The notes under the pieces are model-generated. The model did no database searches. It was not told the DNA's origin and saw only the letters and a program-made list of their open reading frames with translations. The position numbers were made by a program, and so were the translations under genes. Below, piece after piece: positions 55,801-62,176 of a stretch of 64,000 bases of DNA (the stretch's first letter is position 1; every line of letters begins with the position of its first letter). The stretch lies in NCBI GenBank assembly GCA_050260775.1, contig JBLNCP010000044.1, positions 1 through 64,000 on the forward strand, read 5' to 3'. The DNA comes from CALABS01 sp050260775 (GTDB lineage: Bacteria > Pseudomonadota > Alphaproteobacteria > Rhodospirillales > Magnetospirillaceae).

Positions 55801-56295
55801 CGCCGCTTCCTCAGGGGCGCCCTGATCCACCGCCTGCTCCAGACGCTGCCCGACCTGCCGCCCGAGCGCCGCTCGGCGGCGACCATGCGCTTCCTGCAGC
55901 GTTCCGGGAGTGATTTCGACGTGGCCGAGCGGCTGAAGATCGCCGCCGAGGTGACGGCGGTGCTCGACCATCCCGGCTTCGCGCCGCTGTTCGCGCCGGG
56001 AAGCCGCGCCGAGGTGCCGGTGGTCGGACGCATCGGCGACCGCGCCATCGCCGGGCAGGTGGATCGCCTGGTGGTCACCGACGCCGAGGTGCTGGTGGTC
56101 GACTACAAGACCAACCGCCGCCCCCCCGCGCAGGTGCCCGAGCTCTACGTCCGCCAGATGGCGGCCTACCGCCTGGCGCTGGCCTGCGTCTATCCGCGCC
56201 ACCGCATCCGCTGCGCCCTGGTATGGACGGACGGGCCGGTGCTGGTCGAGATCGAGCCCCAGGTGCTCGACGACGCCCTGACCGAGATGGTCTAG
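52840..56295 (+). CDS. addA: Double-strand break repair helicase AddA
   Basis: UvrD-like helicase and nuclease subunit of AddAB. The 1151-residue protein has Walker A ASAGTGKTKV (K37), LIDEAQDTNPDQW, AVGDAKQSIYSFQRA, VHGSKGLQAPIVFLPD and VAMTRAEDRLVV, followed by a C-terminal RecB-type nuclease with VLVVDYKTNR. ATG 52840 is chosen because the in-frame extension upstream is formed by palindromic repeat DNA. addA is usually directly after addB in alphaproteobacteria, but here the two are 38 kb apart. Its TAG shares a CTAG with the convergent gene's TAG. Confidence 0.95.
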   Translation: MTALAPSTLLDQASDRQRQAADPVASVWVAASAGTGKTKVLTDRVLALLLAGTPPHKLLCLTFTKAAAAEMSNRIAARLAGWATAPDEALAKDLGRLLGVAPDAATLVGARRLFARVLDVPGGMRIETIHAFCQSLLRRFPLEAGLAPHFQVMDDRDAGELLEQAKEEVLVRAREQADPALALALSTVSGLVHETAFPELMADLARDRGRLARLLKREDGCEGAIRAARDRLGLAPGDTAEGILAAACADDAFDVAGCRAAMTALSSGSAAEAARAAKMAAWLADPAGRAASFAEWRSVFLTNEGTVRAKLCTKTVAAAFPMAEATLSDEAERLLRVVDRLKAARVAEATAALLTLGHALLAAYEARKAARALMDYDDLILAARALLAREGVAPWVLFKLDGGIDHVLIDEAQDTNPDQWAVVAALTEEFFAGRGARETVRTVFAVGDAKQSIYSFQRADPRAFEEMRRLFARHVPDAGQLWREVALNLSFRSTQAVLDAVNAVFAPGGPARDGVAAADQDIIHLASRQGHAGLVEVWPPVEPRAVDDPDPWKPPVERIRGDSPRTRLAGLIARRIKAMVGHELLAAQGRPVRAGDVLVLVRRRGGFVEDLVRALKSLDVPVAGADRMVLAEQMAVMDLMALGRVLLLPEDDLTLATVLKGPLVGLCEDQLFRLAWDRGQASLWETLRARLGLDPDFERAWLFLSDLLAVADRLSPHGLFARILGPLGGKRRLLARLGADAEDPIDEFVSLTLAYERSHAPSLQGFLHWLEAGAVEIKRDLDQGGRDAVRIMTVHGSKGLQAPIVFLPDTLQVPTRGDRLLWLGEPEDEVLLWPPGAEANDAVCQAGRDAQKLAREREMRRLLYVAMTRAEDRLVVCGWQTRKAPPDGCWYNLVRWALAPIAGEVEDSFLAAADETAGAKVLRLACPQTAVVEEEPAREGLPPPAPLPEWVLRAPPGEPIPPRPLAPSRPDGEEPPVRSPLGPGDDGRRFLRGALIHRLLQTLPDLPPERRSAATMRFLQRSGSDFDVAERLKIAAEVTAVLDHPGFAPLFAPGSRAEVPVVGRIGDRAIAGQVDRLVVTDAEVLVVDYKTNRRPPAQVPELYVRQMAAYRLALACVYPRHRIRCALVWTDGPVLVEIEPQVLDDALTEMV

Positions 56296-56897
56296 TCCTT
56301 GCCGGTGATCGCCTTGACCTTGTTGACCGTCGACAGCATGCCCTCGAACAGCCCGCCGGGCGGAGCCGTGGTCAGGCCGGCCTCGAACAAGGCCGGGTAG
56401 TCGCCCTTGCCGAGCTTGGCCCGCAACGCCTTCAGATGGGCGCCGGCCGGCACCAGGTCCCAGGCGTGGGCGCTGCGGCCGTCACGCTCCTGGGCATGGG
56501 TCTCGACCATGGTGAAGGTGTCGCGGTTGGCCGCGTCCATCACCTTGCGGAAATAGCGGTTGAGCTCGGCCGCGTCCGCCTTCTGCGCGTAGACCAGGCA
56601 GGCGCCGCCGTCCAGCAACGCGAGGGCGAACCCGCTGGCGGAGAAGGCGCGGCCGCCGCGCCCGGCCAGGAACGGATAGGACATCTCGGGCGGCAGCTCG
56701 GCCATTTCCAGCCGCTGGCCCGGGCCGACGAGGGCCGCGACCTTGTCCGGCTCGGCCATGTGGGCGTAGCACGTCTCCATGAACAGGTTGACCGCCACCC
56801 GCGCCGCCTCGACGCGCTCGGGCGTCGCTGCCCGCCCCGGTGCCGCGGCGGTCACGGCCGCCAGGGCCAGGGCCAATGCCGCAAGCGGCCGCCTCAC
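56292..56897 (-). CDS. Conserved-looking secreted protein of unknown function
   Basis: A 201-residue protein with a clear signal peptide (RPLAALALALAAVTAAAPGRAA). The mature part has two cysteines (METCYAHM and GGACLVYA) that may pair in the periplasm, and no enzymatic motif I recognise. The GTG start overlaps the stop of the upstream flavin-fold gene (GTGA), so the two are an operon. Its TAG overlaps the addA TAG on the opposite strand within CTAG. Confidence 0.75.
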   Translation of the reverse strand: MRRPLAALALALAAVTAAAPGRAATPERVEAARVAVNLFMETCYAHMAEPDKVAALVGPGQRLEMAELPPEMSYPFLAGRGGRAFSASGFALALLDGGACLVYAQKADAAELNRYFRKVMDAANRDTFTMVETHAQERDGRSAHAWDLVPAGAHLKALRAKLGKGDYPALFEAGLTTAPPGGLFEGMLSTVNKVKAITGKD

Positions 56898-57478
56898 GCC
56901 TCGTCCTCCGGCCCGTCCGTGGGTAGGACTCCGGTGGGCAGGACTCCGGTGGGCAGGCCGTCGAAGCTGACGGCGTTGCGGTCCTTCCAGTAGCGGGCGA
57001 TGCCCTCGGGCCCCTTGCGCTCGGCCCATGCCGGCAGCAGCGTCCGCTGGCCGACCAGGTCCATCAGCGGCACACCGAAACCGCACGAGCTGTTCACGCT
57101 CTCGACCTCGACCACCACCACCTGGCGCTTGGCGGGATAGGCCGGGAACAGGCGGTCGAATTCCGCCCAGTCGCGGTCGTGGCGATGCACGGCGCGCCCC
57201 CGTCCGTACAGCCGCAGCACCTTCGGCTCGCCGGTGAAGGCGCAGAACATCAGGGTGATGCGGCCGTCGGCCAGCAGGTGGGCGGCGGTCTCGTTGCCGC
57301 TGCCGGTGAGATTGAGGAAGGCGACCCGGTTGGGCCCCAGGAGGGCGAGGGTGCCGTCCAGCCCCTTGGGGCTGAGGTTGATGCGGCCGCCGGGGGCCGC
57401 GGTGGCGACGAAGAACACCGCCTGGCTTCGGATGAAGTCGGCATGGGCGTCGCCGATGCTGTCGCTGAACTTGGCCAT
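56894..57478 (-). CDS. Pyridoxamine 5'-phosphate oxidase-family flavin-binding protein
   Basis: A 194-residue split-barrel flavin-type protein: FFVATAAPGGRINLSPKG, NRVAFLNLTGSGNETAAHL and RITLMFCAFTGEPKVLRLYGRG are typical of general stress/PNPOx-like proteins. The true substrate is unknown. It is unlikely to be PdxH, given its length and sequence. The C-terminus has a 15-base tandem duplication (56921-56950) encoding LPTGV repeats. It is co-transcribed with the secreted-protein gene. Confidence 0.85.
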   Translation of the reverse strand: MAKFSDSIGDAHADFIRSQAVFFVATAAPGGRINLSPKGLDGTLALLGPNRVAFLNLTGSGNETAAHLLADGRITLMFCAFTGEPKVLRLYGRGRAVHRHDRDWAEFDRLFPAYPAKRQVVVVEVESVNSSCGFGVPLMDLVGQRTLLPAWAERKGPEGIARYWKDRNAVSFDGLPTGVLPTGVLPTDGPEDEA

Positions 57479-57516
57479 GGCGGCACCATAGCACCGGCGG
57501 CCTGCGGCTGAAAACC

Positions 57517-57939
57517 TCAGGCCTGGGCGCGGCGCAAATGGGCCTTGTAGCGCATGTCCTCGCAGGCGAGGTGCTCGATCAGCGCTCCGAACAGGCGCTT
57601 GACGATGTAATGAAGCTCGTGCGGCGACTGACTGGTGACCAGCAGGCCCTCGATGGCGGTGACGGCCGCCAGCAGGGCTTCATGCTCGGCGTGGTGGTTG
57701 TCGATGTCGGGGAAGCCGACGCGCGCCAGCAAGGCCTCCTCGTCCCGGAAATGCTGGGCCAGGCCCGCCAGGAACTTGCGGTAGAACCCCAGCACCGCCT
57801 CGCGGCCGGCACCCTCGGCCAGCGCGTCGGCGATGGCGTTGACCTCGTCGAAGAACGCCTGATGCTGCGCATCGATCAGCGGATCGCCCACGGCCAGGCC
57901 GCTCCGCCATTGGACCTTCAGATCACCCCACACGGACAT
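57517..57939 (-). CDS. Bacteriohemerythrin
   Basis: A 140-residue hemerythrin-fold protein that binds O2 at a di-iron centre. Ligand motifs are all present: H26 in IDAQHQAFFDEVN, H and E in QHFRDEEALL, two histidines in NHHAEHEALL, and H plus D in HLACEDMRYKAH. It is a single domain without a sensor partner. It probably stores or delivers oxygen, or senses it, as is common in microaerophilic spirilla. It is transcribed alone. Confidence 0.93.
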   Translation of the reverse strand: MSVWGDLKVQWRSGLAVGDPLIDAQHQAFFDEVNAIADALAEGAGREAVLGFYRKFLAGLAQHFRDEEALLARVGFPDIDNHHAEHEALLAAVTAIEGLLVTSQSPHELHYIVKRLFGALIEHLACEDMRYKAHLRRAQA

Positions 57940-58354
57940 CCCCCACCTAAGATCGAAGGCCAGCCTGCCCTTCGTCGCCTTGCGCAGCCGTGACCGCCGT
58001 CAATTGGCGAAGTCTCGGATCAACTATCCCTCCGATTTCGGATATCCACACTGGTATTACTCCCGTGACGGTTCCATATACCTCCCGTACGGGCGCGACG
58101 CCCACTCGGGCAACCCTAGGAGGGCTAGTTCCGCTGCGGATCTCAGCCGCATTCTTAGGCGGTGAGGCCGTTTTTTTGGGCAGAGACCCGGCGGGTGCTA
58201 TCCTCCTGGTTGCAGATGGCCCGTGGCAATATAAACTAAATAACAAAATGCCCTTTATTAGTCCGAGGAAATGAAACCTGGGCTCCGGGGGTGGATAGGA
58301 TAATTTAAGTTGCCCGGGCGTTAGAATGCGACTATGCACAGGGAAAAGGTAGCC
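57940..58354. other. 415-base gene-free region, partly A+T-rich
   Basis: No convincing gene lies here. The left half has open frames without family resemblance, including one from TTG 57980 to 58165. The right part (about 58220-58310) is markedly more A+T-rich than its surroundings. It probably holds the hemerythrin promoter on the minus strand and the XRE promoter on the plus strand, and may hold a small RNA. Confidence 0.6.
58176..58204 (+). promoter_or_regulatory. Candidate promoter of the second XRE regulator
   Basis: TTGGGC (58176-58181), a 17-base spacer and an extended -10 TGCTATCCT (-10 at 58199-58204) are well placed. This would give a roughly 145-base leader for the XRE gene. A second possible promoter, TTGCCC (58310-58315) with 17 bases to TATGCA (58333-58338), lies closer to the start. 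Confidence 0.5.
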
Positions 58355-58810
58355 ATGCCTGATACAGCGGAAAACACCCGCGGATTCGAAGCCACTCCCC
58401 AACTTCAGCCGGCGAACATGACCACCAAGAACGACGCCAAGGGAGCACGCCCGACCAACCGTGCGAACGATACTGACCGTCATGTGGGCGCGCGCATTCG
58501 TGAGCGCCGGATCATGCTCGGACTCTCCCAGCAGCAGATGGCAGACCTGATCGGTGTGACCTATCAGCAGGCTCACAAGTACGAGCGCGGCATCAACCGT
58601 ATTTCGGCGGGCCGGCTCTACGAGATCGCCCAGGTGCTGGGCGTGCCGGTCAGCTATTTCTTCGAGGGGCTCGACACTCAGCGTGTCACCGACCTGACGG
58701 CCCGCCAGCGCATGTGCCTGGAACTGGCCCGCAACTTCTCGACCATCCAGAACGAGAAGCACCAGGAAGCCCTATCGCAATTGGCGCGCGCCCTGGCCTC
58801 CGAGGCCTGA
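58355..58810 (+). CDS. XRE-family helix-turn-helix regulator (copy 2)
   Basis: A 151-residue regulator closely related to the one at 40167: the HTH reads VGARIRERRIMLGLSQQQMA and YQQAHKYERGINRISAGRL, followed by VPVSYFFEGL where copy 1 has VPVSFFFDDM. The N-terminal tails and C-terminal helices differ more. ATG 58355 has a GGGAAAAGG upstream and is preferred over the ATG at 58334. Targets are unknown. The pair suggests a duplicated regulator with diverged partners. Confidence 0.88.
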   Translation: MPDTAENTRGFEATPQLQPANMTTKNDAKGARPTNRANDTDRHVGARIRERRIMLGLSQQQMADLIGVTYQQAHKYERGINRISAGRLYEIAQVLGVPVSYFFEGLDTQRVTDLTARQRMCLELARNFSTIQNEKHQEALSQLARALASEA

Positions 58811-58829
58811 GCTTCCGCGCAATTTGCTT

Positions 58830-58861
58830 CACGAAGGGCGGCCATTCGGCCGCCCTTCGTG
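58830..58861. terminator. Bidirectional hairpin between the XRE gene and queG
   Basis: A perfect 14-base stem, CACGAAGGGCGGCC (58830-58843) with GGCCGCCCTTCGTG (58848-58861), sits between two convergent genes. Neither side has a long T-run, but the very stable stem could serve both. Confidence 0.7.
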
Positions 58862-58871
58862 TTAGGTGGTC

Positions 58872-59978
58872 CTACCACCATTCCTGGCGAACATGGCAAT
58901 CTTTTTCATCTTCCAAAAGGCGTGCCTTGGCCGCTTGCCGCTCGGCCGGCCCCTTCAGGCGCTGGAAGGTCCAGACGGCGGCGCCGCGCACCAGCGGCGA
59001 CGCATCGGTGAGCAGGCGTTCGGCCACCGGGCCGAGTTCACCGTCGCCGCTGTTGCCGATGGCGATGAGCACGTTCCGCACGAAGCGGTCGCGGCCCACC
59101 CGCTTCACCGGCGACCCCGAGAACACCTCGCGGAACGCGGCGTCGTCCAGGGACGCCAGATCGGCGAGACGGGGCGCCATGAGTTCGGCACGCGGCAGGA
59201 AGTCGGGCTCGCGCGTCGGCCGCGCGAACTTGTTCCACGGGCAGACGGCCATGCAATCGTCGCAGCCGTAGATGCGGTTTCCCATCAACGGCCGCAGCTC
59301 CACGGGGATCGGGCCCTTGTGCTCGATGGTCAGGTAGCTGATGCAGCGGCGGGGATCGATGCGGCCGAAGCCTTCGATGGCGCCGGTGGGGCAGGAATCC
59401 TCGCAGGCGCGGCACTTGCCGCAATGGTCGCCCTCAGGCGGGTCGGGCGGCAGCTCCAGGGTGGTGTAGATCTCGGACAGGAACAGCCAGCTGCCGAACG
59501 AGCGCGACACCAGGTTGGTGTGGCGGCCGCGCCAGCCGAGGCCGGAGCGGCCCGCCAGCGGCTTTTCCATCACCGGCGCGGTGTCGACGAACACCTTCAG
59601 CTCGCCGCCATAGGTCTCGACCATCCAGCGCGCCAGCTGCTTGAGGCGGCGCTTGACCAGGTCGTGGTAGTCCTTGTTGCGGGCGTAGACGCTGACCGTG
59701 CCGCGCTCGGGGTGGCGATGCAGCGCCAGCGGATCGCCGGCCGGGCCGTAATTGGCCCCCAGCACGATGACGCTTTGGACCTCCGGCCACAGCCCCTGGG
59801 GGCTGGCGCGGCGCTCCACCGTCTCGGCCATCCAGCCCATCTCGCCGTGGCGGCCCTCGGTCAGATAGGCGTCGAGGTCGGCGCGCCACTGAGGATCGGC
59901 GGCGGCCGAGGCGAAGCCCACGGCATCGAAGCCGATCTCCAGGGCCTTGGCGCGGATGGCGTCCTTGGGCTCGGTCAT
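58872..59978 (-). CDS. queG: Epoxyqueuosine reductase
   Basis: Last enzyme of queuosine synthesis, reducing epoxyqueuosine in tRNA with cobalamin and two 4Fe-4S clusters. The 368-residue protein has two ferredoxin-like cysteine sets, CGKCRACEDSCPTGA and CDDCMAVCPWN, plus SYLTIEHKGPIP. A C-terminal HEAT-like stretch (VRGAAVWTFQRLKG) is present. ATG 59978 is chosen because an earlier ATG at 59990 lies in intergenic repeat sequence. It shares the minus strand with queF. Confidence 0.95.
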   Translation of the reverse strand: MTEPKDAIRAKALEIGFDAVGFASAAADPQWRADLDAYLTEGRHGEMGWMAETVERRASPQGLWPEVQSVIVLGANYGPAGDPLALHRHPERGTVSVYARNKDYHDLVKRRLKQLARWMVETYGGELKVFVDTAPVMEKPLAGRSGLGWRGRHTNLVSRSFGSWLFLSEIYTTLELPPDPPEGDHCGKCRACEDSCPTGAIEGFGRIDPRRCISYLTIEHKGPIPVELRPLMGNRIYGCDDCMAVCPWNKFARPTREPDFLPRAELMAPRLADLASLDDAAFREVFSGSPVKRVGRDRFVRNVLIAIGNSGDGELGPVAERLLTDASPLVRGAAVWTFQRLKGPAERQAAKARLLEDEKDCHVRQEWW

Positions 59979-59984
59979 TGGTCC

Positions 59985-60080
59985 TGTCATCCCGAGCGCA
60001 GCGAGGGAATCTCGTCTGGCTGCCGTCCCGATGGGTCGCGGCGTAAGGGGGCCCTCGTCGCCGCGCTCCTCGGGATGACC
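59985..60080. repeat. GTCATCCCG-family intergenic repeat, copy 6
   Basis: GTCATCCCG (59986-59994) and CGGGATGAC (60071-60079) are perfect nine-base ends; the left side continues AGCGCAGCGAGGGAATCTCG and the right has GCCCTCGTCGCCGCGCTCC. It fills the gap between queF and queG. Confidence 0.88.
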
Positions 60081-60086
60081 CTCCGA

Positions 60087-60545
60087 CTACCCCCGGCCGC
60101 GGTAATTGGCGACGCCCTGGTCGGGCAGCCACAGGCCCTCGGGCGGCGGGCCCGACTGCCAGAACACGTCGATGGGGATGCCGCCGCGCGGATACCAGTA
60201 GCCGCCGATGCGCAGCCACAGGGGCTCGCAGGCATCGATCAGGCGCTTGGCGATGGACACGGTGCAGGCCTCGTGGAAGGCGCCGTGGTTGCGGAAGCTG
60301 GCCAGGAACAGCTTGAGCGACTTCGATTCCACCAGCAGCTCGTCCGGCACGTAGTCGATGACGATGTGGGCGAAATCCGGCTGGCCGGTGATGGGGCACA
60401 GCGAGGTGAATTCCGGCGCCGAGAACCGCACGAGGTAGCTGGTGCCCGGATGGGGATTGGGCACGGTCTCCAGCATCGCCTCGTCGGGGCTGGCCGGGAT
60501 CGCGGTGCTCTGGCCCAGTTGGGTGAGGTGTTGGTAATCGGCCAT
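60087..60545 (-). CDS. queF: NADPH-dependent 7-cyano-7-deazaguanine (preQ0) reductase
   Basis: Reduces preQ0 to preQ1 in queuosine synthesis. The 152-residue protein is the short unimodular type: the catalytic C50 and D57 lie in SLCPITGQPD, and the substrate-binding VESKSLKLFLASFRNH and HEACT follow. The ATG overlaps the hldE stop (TGATG). With queG downstream it makes a small queuosine cluster. Confidence 0.95.
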   Translation of the reverse strand: MADYQHLTQLGQSTAIPASPDEAMLETVPNPHPGTSYLVRFSAPEFTSLCPITGQPDFAHIVIDYVPDELLVESKSLKLFLASFRNHGAFHEACTVSIAKRLIDACEPLWLRIGGYWYPRGGIPIDVFWQSGPPPEGLWLPDQGVANYRGRG

Positions 60546-62008
60546 CAGGCGGTCATCTTGCGAATGGTGTTGGTGGTGCTTTGTCCCTGGACCAGATCGG
60601 CGAGAACCACCCTGCCGCCCCAGCCGATCACCTGCTCGGCCCCCACCACCGTCTCGACGGTGTAGTCGGCGCCTTTGATCAGCACGTCGGGACGCAGGCC
60701 CTCGATCAGGGCGAGCGGGGTGTCCTCGCCGAAGATCACCACCAGGTCGACCGGAGCCAGCGACCCCAGCACGGTGGCGCGCGCCGCTTCCGACTGCACC
60801 GGCCGGGTCGGGCCCTTGAGGCGCGCCACCGAGGCGTCGGAGTTCAGCCCCACGACCAGGCGGTCGCATGCGGCCTTGGACTGGCTGAGCAGCGACACGT
60901 GGCCGGGATGCAAGAGGTCGAAGCAGCCGTTGGTGAAGCCGATCTTGAGGCCCTTGCGCCGCCAGCGGTCGACCAGTTCCAGCGCCGCGTCGAGGGTGCG
61001 GACCTTGGACTCGCCACTGACCAGATCGTCATGATGGAGCGCCGATACAAGCTCGCTGGCATAGGCGACGGCGGTGCCGACCTTGCCGACGACGATGCCG
61101 GCGGCGACGTTGGCGAGGCGGGCGCCTTCAAGCAGGCTGGCGCCGGCGCCCACCGCCGCGGCCAGGGTCGCCACCACCGTGTCGCCGGCACCCGAGACGT
61201 CGAACACCTCGCGCGCCTCGGCGGCCAGATGGTGGACGGTGCCGTCGCCGCTCACCAGGGTCATGCCGTCCTGGCTGCGGGTGACCAGGATCGCCTCGAT
61301 GCCGCAGGTGTCGATGAGGTGGCGGGCGGCGGCGACGATGGCCTCGTCGCTGTCCACCGGCATCTTGGTCGCGTCCGCCAGTTCCTTGCGGTTGGGCGTC
61401 AGCACGGTGGCGCCGCGGTACTTGGAATAGTCGGTCCCCTTGGGGTCGACGATCACCGGCAGGTTCCGCGCGCGGGCGCGGGAGATCAGCTCGCCCGGGA
61501 TCGGCTCGGACAGCACGCCCTTGCCGTAATCCGACAGCACCATGGCCCGGACCTTGCCCATCAGCCGCTCGGCCCGCGCCAGGATCTGGGTGCAGGACGC
61601 GGCGGGCAGCGGGTCGCGGGTCTCGCGGTCGGCGCGCAGCAATTGCTGCGACGAGGCGAAGAAGCGGGTCTTGATGGTGGTCTGGCGCCCCGGCTCGACG
61701 ATGATGCAGGGGTCGATCTCGCAATGCTCGCCGACCAGGCGGGTGACCTCGCGGCCGGCGCCGTCGTCGCCCACCACCGACACGAAGGCCGGGGCGGCGC
61801 CCAGGGCGACCAGGTTGCGCACCACGTTGCCGGCGCCGCCCAGCATGGCGCTCTCGTGCTCGACCAGCACCACCGGGATGGGAGCCTCGGGCGAGATGCG
61901 CTCGACCGAGCCATAGACGAAGCGGTCCAGCATGGCGTCGCCGACGCACAGCACCGACGCGCCCTTCAGCGTCTCCACCCGTTCGACCAGGACGGAAATC
62001 TCGGTCAT
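60545..62008 (-). CDS. hldE: Bifunctional heptose 7-phosphate kinase / heptose 1-phosphate adenylyltransferase HldE
   Basis: Makes ADP-glycero-manno-heptose for the LPS inner core. The 487-residue protein has an N-terminal ribokinase-like domain (VGDAMLDRFVYGSVERISPE, EHESAMLGGAGNVVRNL, and the catalytic VSGAGDTVVATLA near residue 270). The C-terminal nucleotidyltransferase has FTNGCFDLLHPGHVSLL and ends TTNTIRKM. ATG 62008 is preferred because AAAGGA lies six bases upstream; the ATG two codons earlier abuts it. Confidence 0.96.
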   Translation of the reverse strand: MTEISVLVERVETLKGASVLCVGDAMLDRFVYGSVERISPEAPIPVVLVEHESAMLGGAGNVVRNLVALGAAPAFVSVVGDDGAGREVTRLVGEHCEIDPCIIVEPGRQTTIKTRFFASSQQLLRADRETRDPLPAASCTQILARAERLMGKVRAMVLSDYGKGVLSEPIPGELISRARARNLPVIVDPKGTDYSKYRGATVLTPNRKELADATKMPVDSDEAIVAAARHLIDTCGIEAILVTRSQDGMTLVSGDGTVHHLAAEAREVFDVSGAGDTVVATLAAAVGAGASLLEGARLANVAAGIVVGKVGTAVAYASELVSALHHDDLVSGESKVRTLDAALELVDRWRRKGLKIGFTNGCFDLLHPGHVSLLSQSKAACDRLVVGLNSDASVARLKGPTRPVQSEAARATVLGSLAPVDLVVIFGEDTPLALIEGLRPDVLIKGADYTVETVVGAEQVIGWGGRVVLADLVQGQSTTNTIRKMTA

Positions 62009-62108
62009 GCCCATTCCTTTACTGTGAGCGGCCCGCCTGGCCGATCCTCCACCGCATCGGCTACCGCAACCGCCGCGGGGTTGCAAGCCAAAAGGGGGTG
62101 TTACCCGG

Positions 62109-62137
62109 TTGAGCCCCCGCCGCCTTTGGCCTATTAA
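62109..62137 (+). promoter_or_regulatory. Promoter of the aldolase/dehydrogenase gene
   Basis: TTGAGC (62109-62114), a 17-base spacer and TATTAA (62132-62137) form a good sigma70-type promoter 40 bases before the ATG. The divergent gap to hldE is 168 bases. Confidence 0.65.
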
Positions 62138-62176
62138 TGCCGCGCATTTCCGAACATTCAGCCCGAGGCCGCCCCG

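Noticed and set aside
57980..58165. A 61-codon frame after the hemerythrin gene with aromatic-rich content
   Set aside because: It needs a TTG start without a ribosome-binding site and resembles no family I know. I left it as a possibility only.
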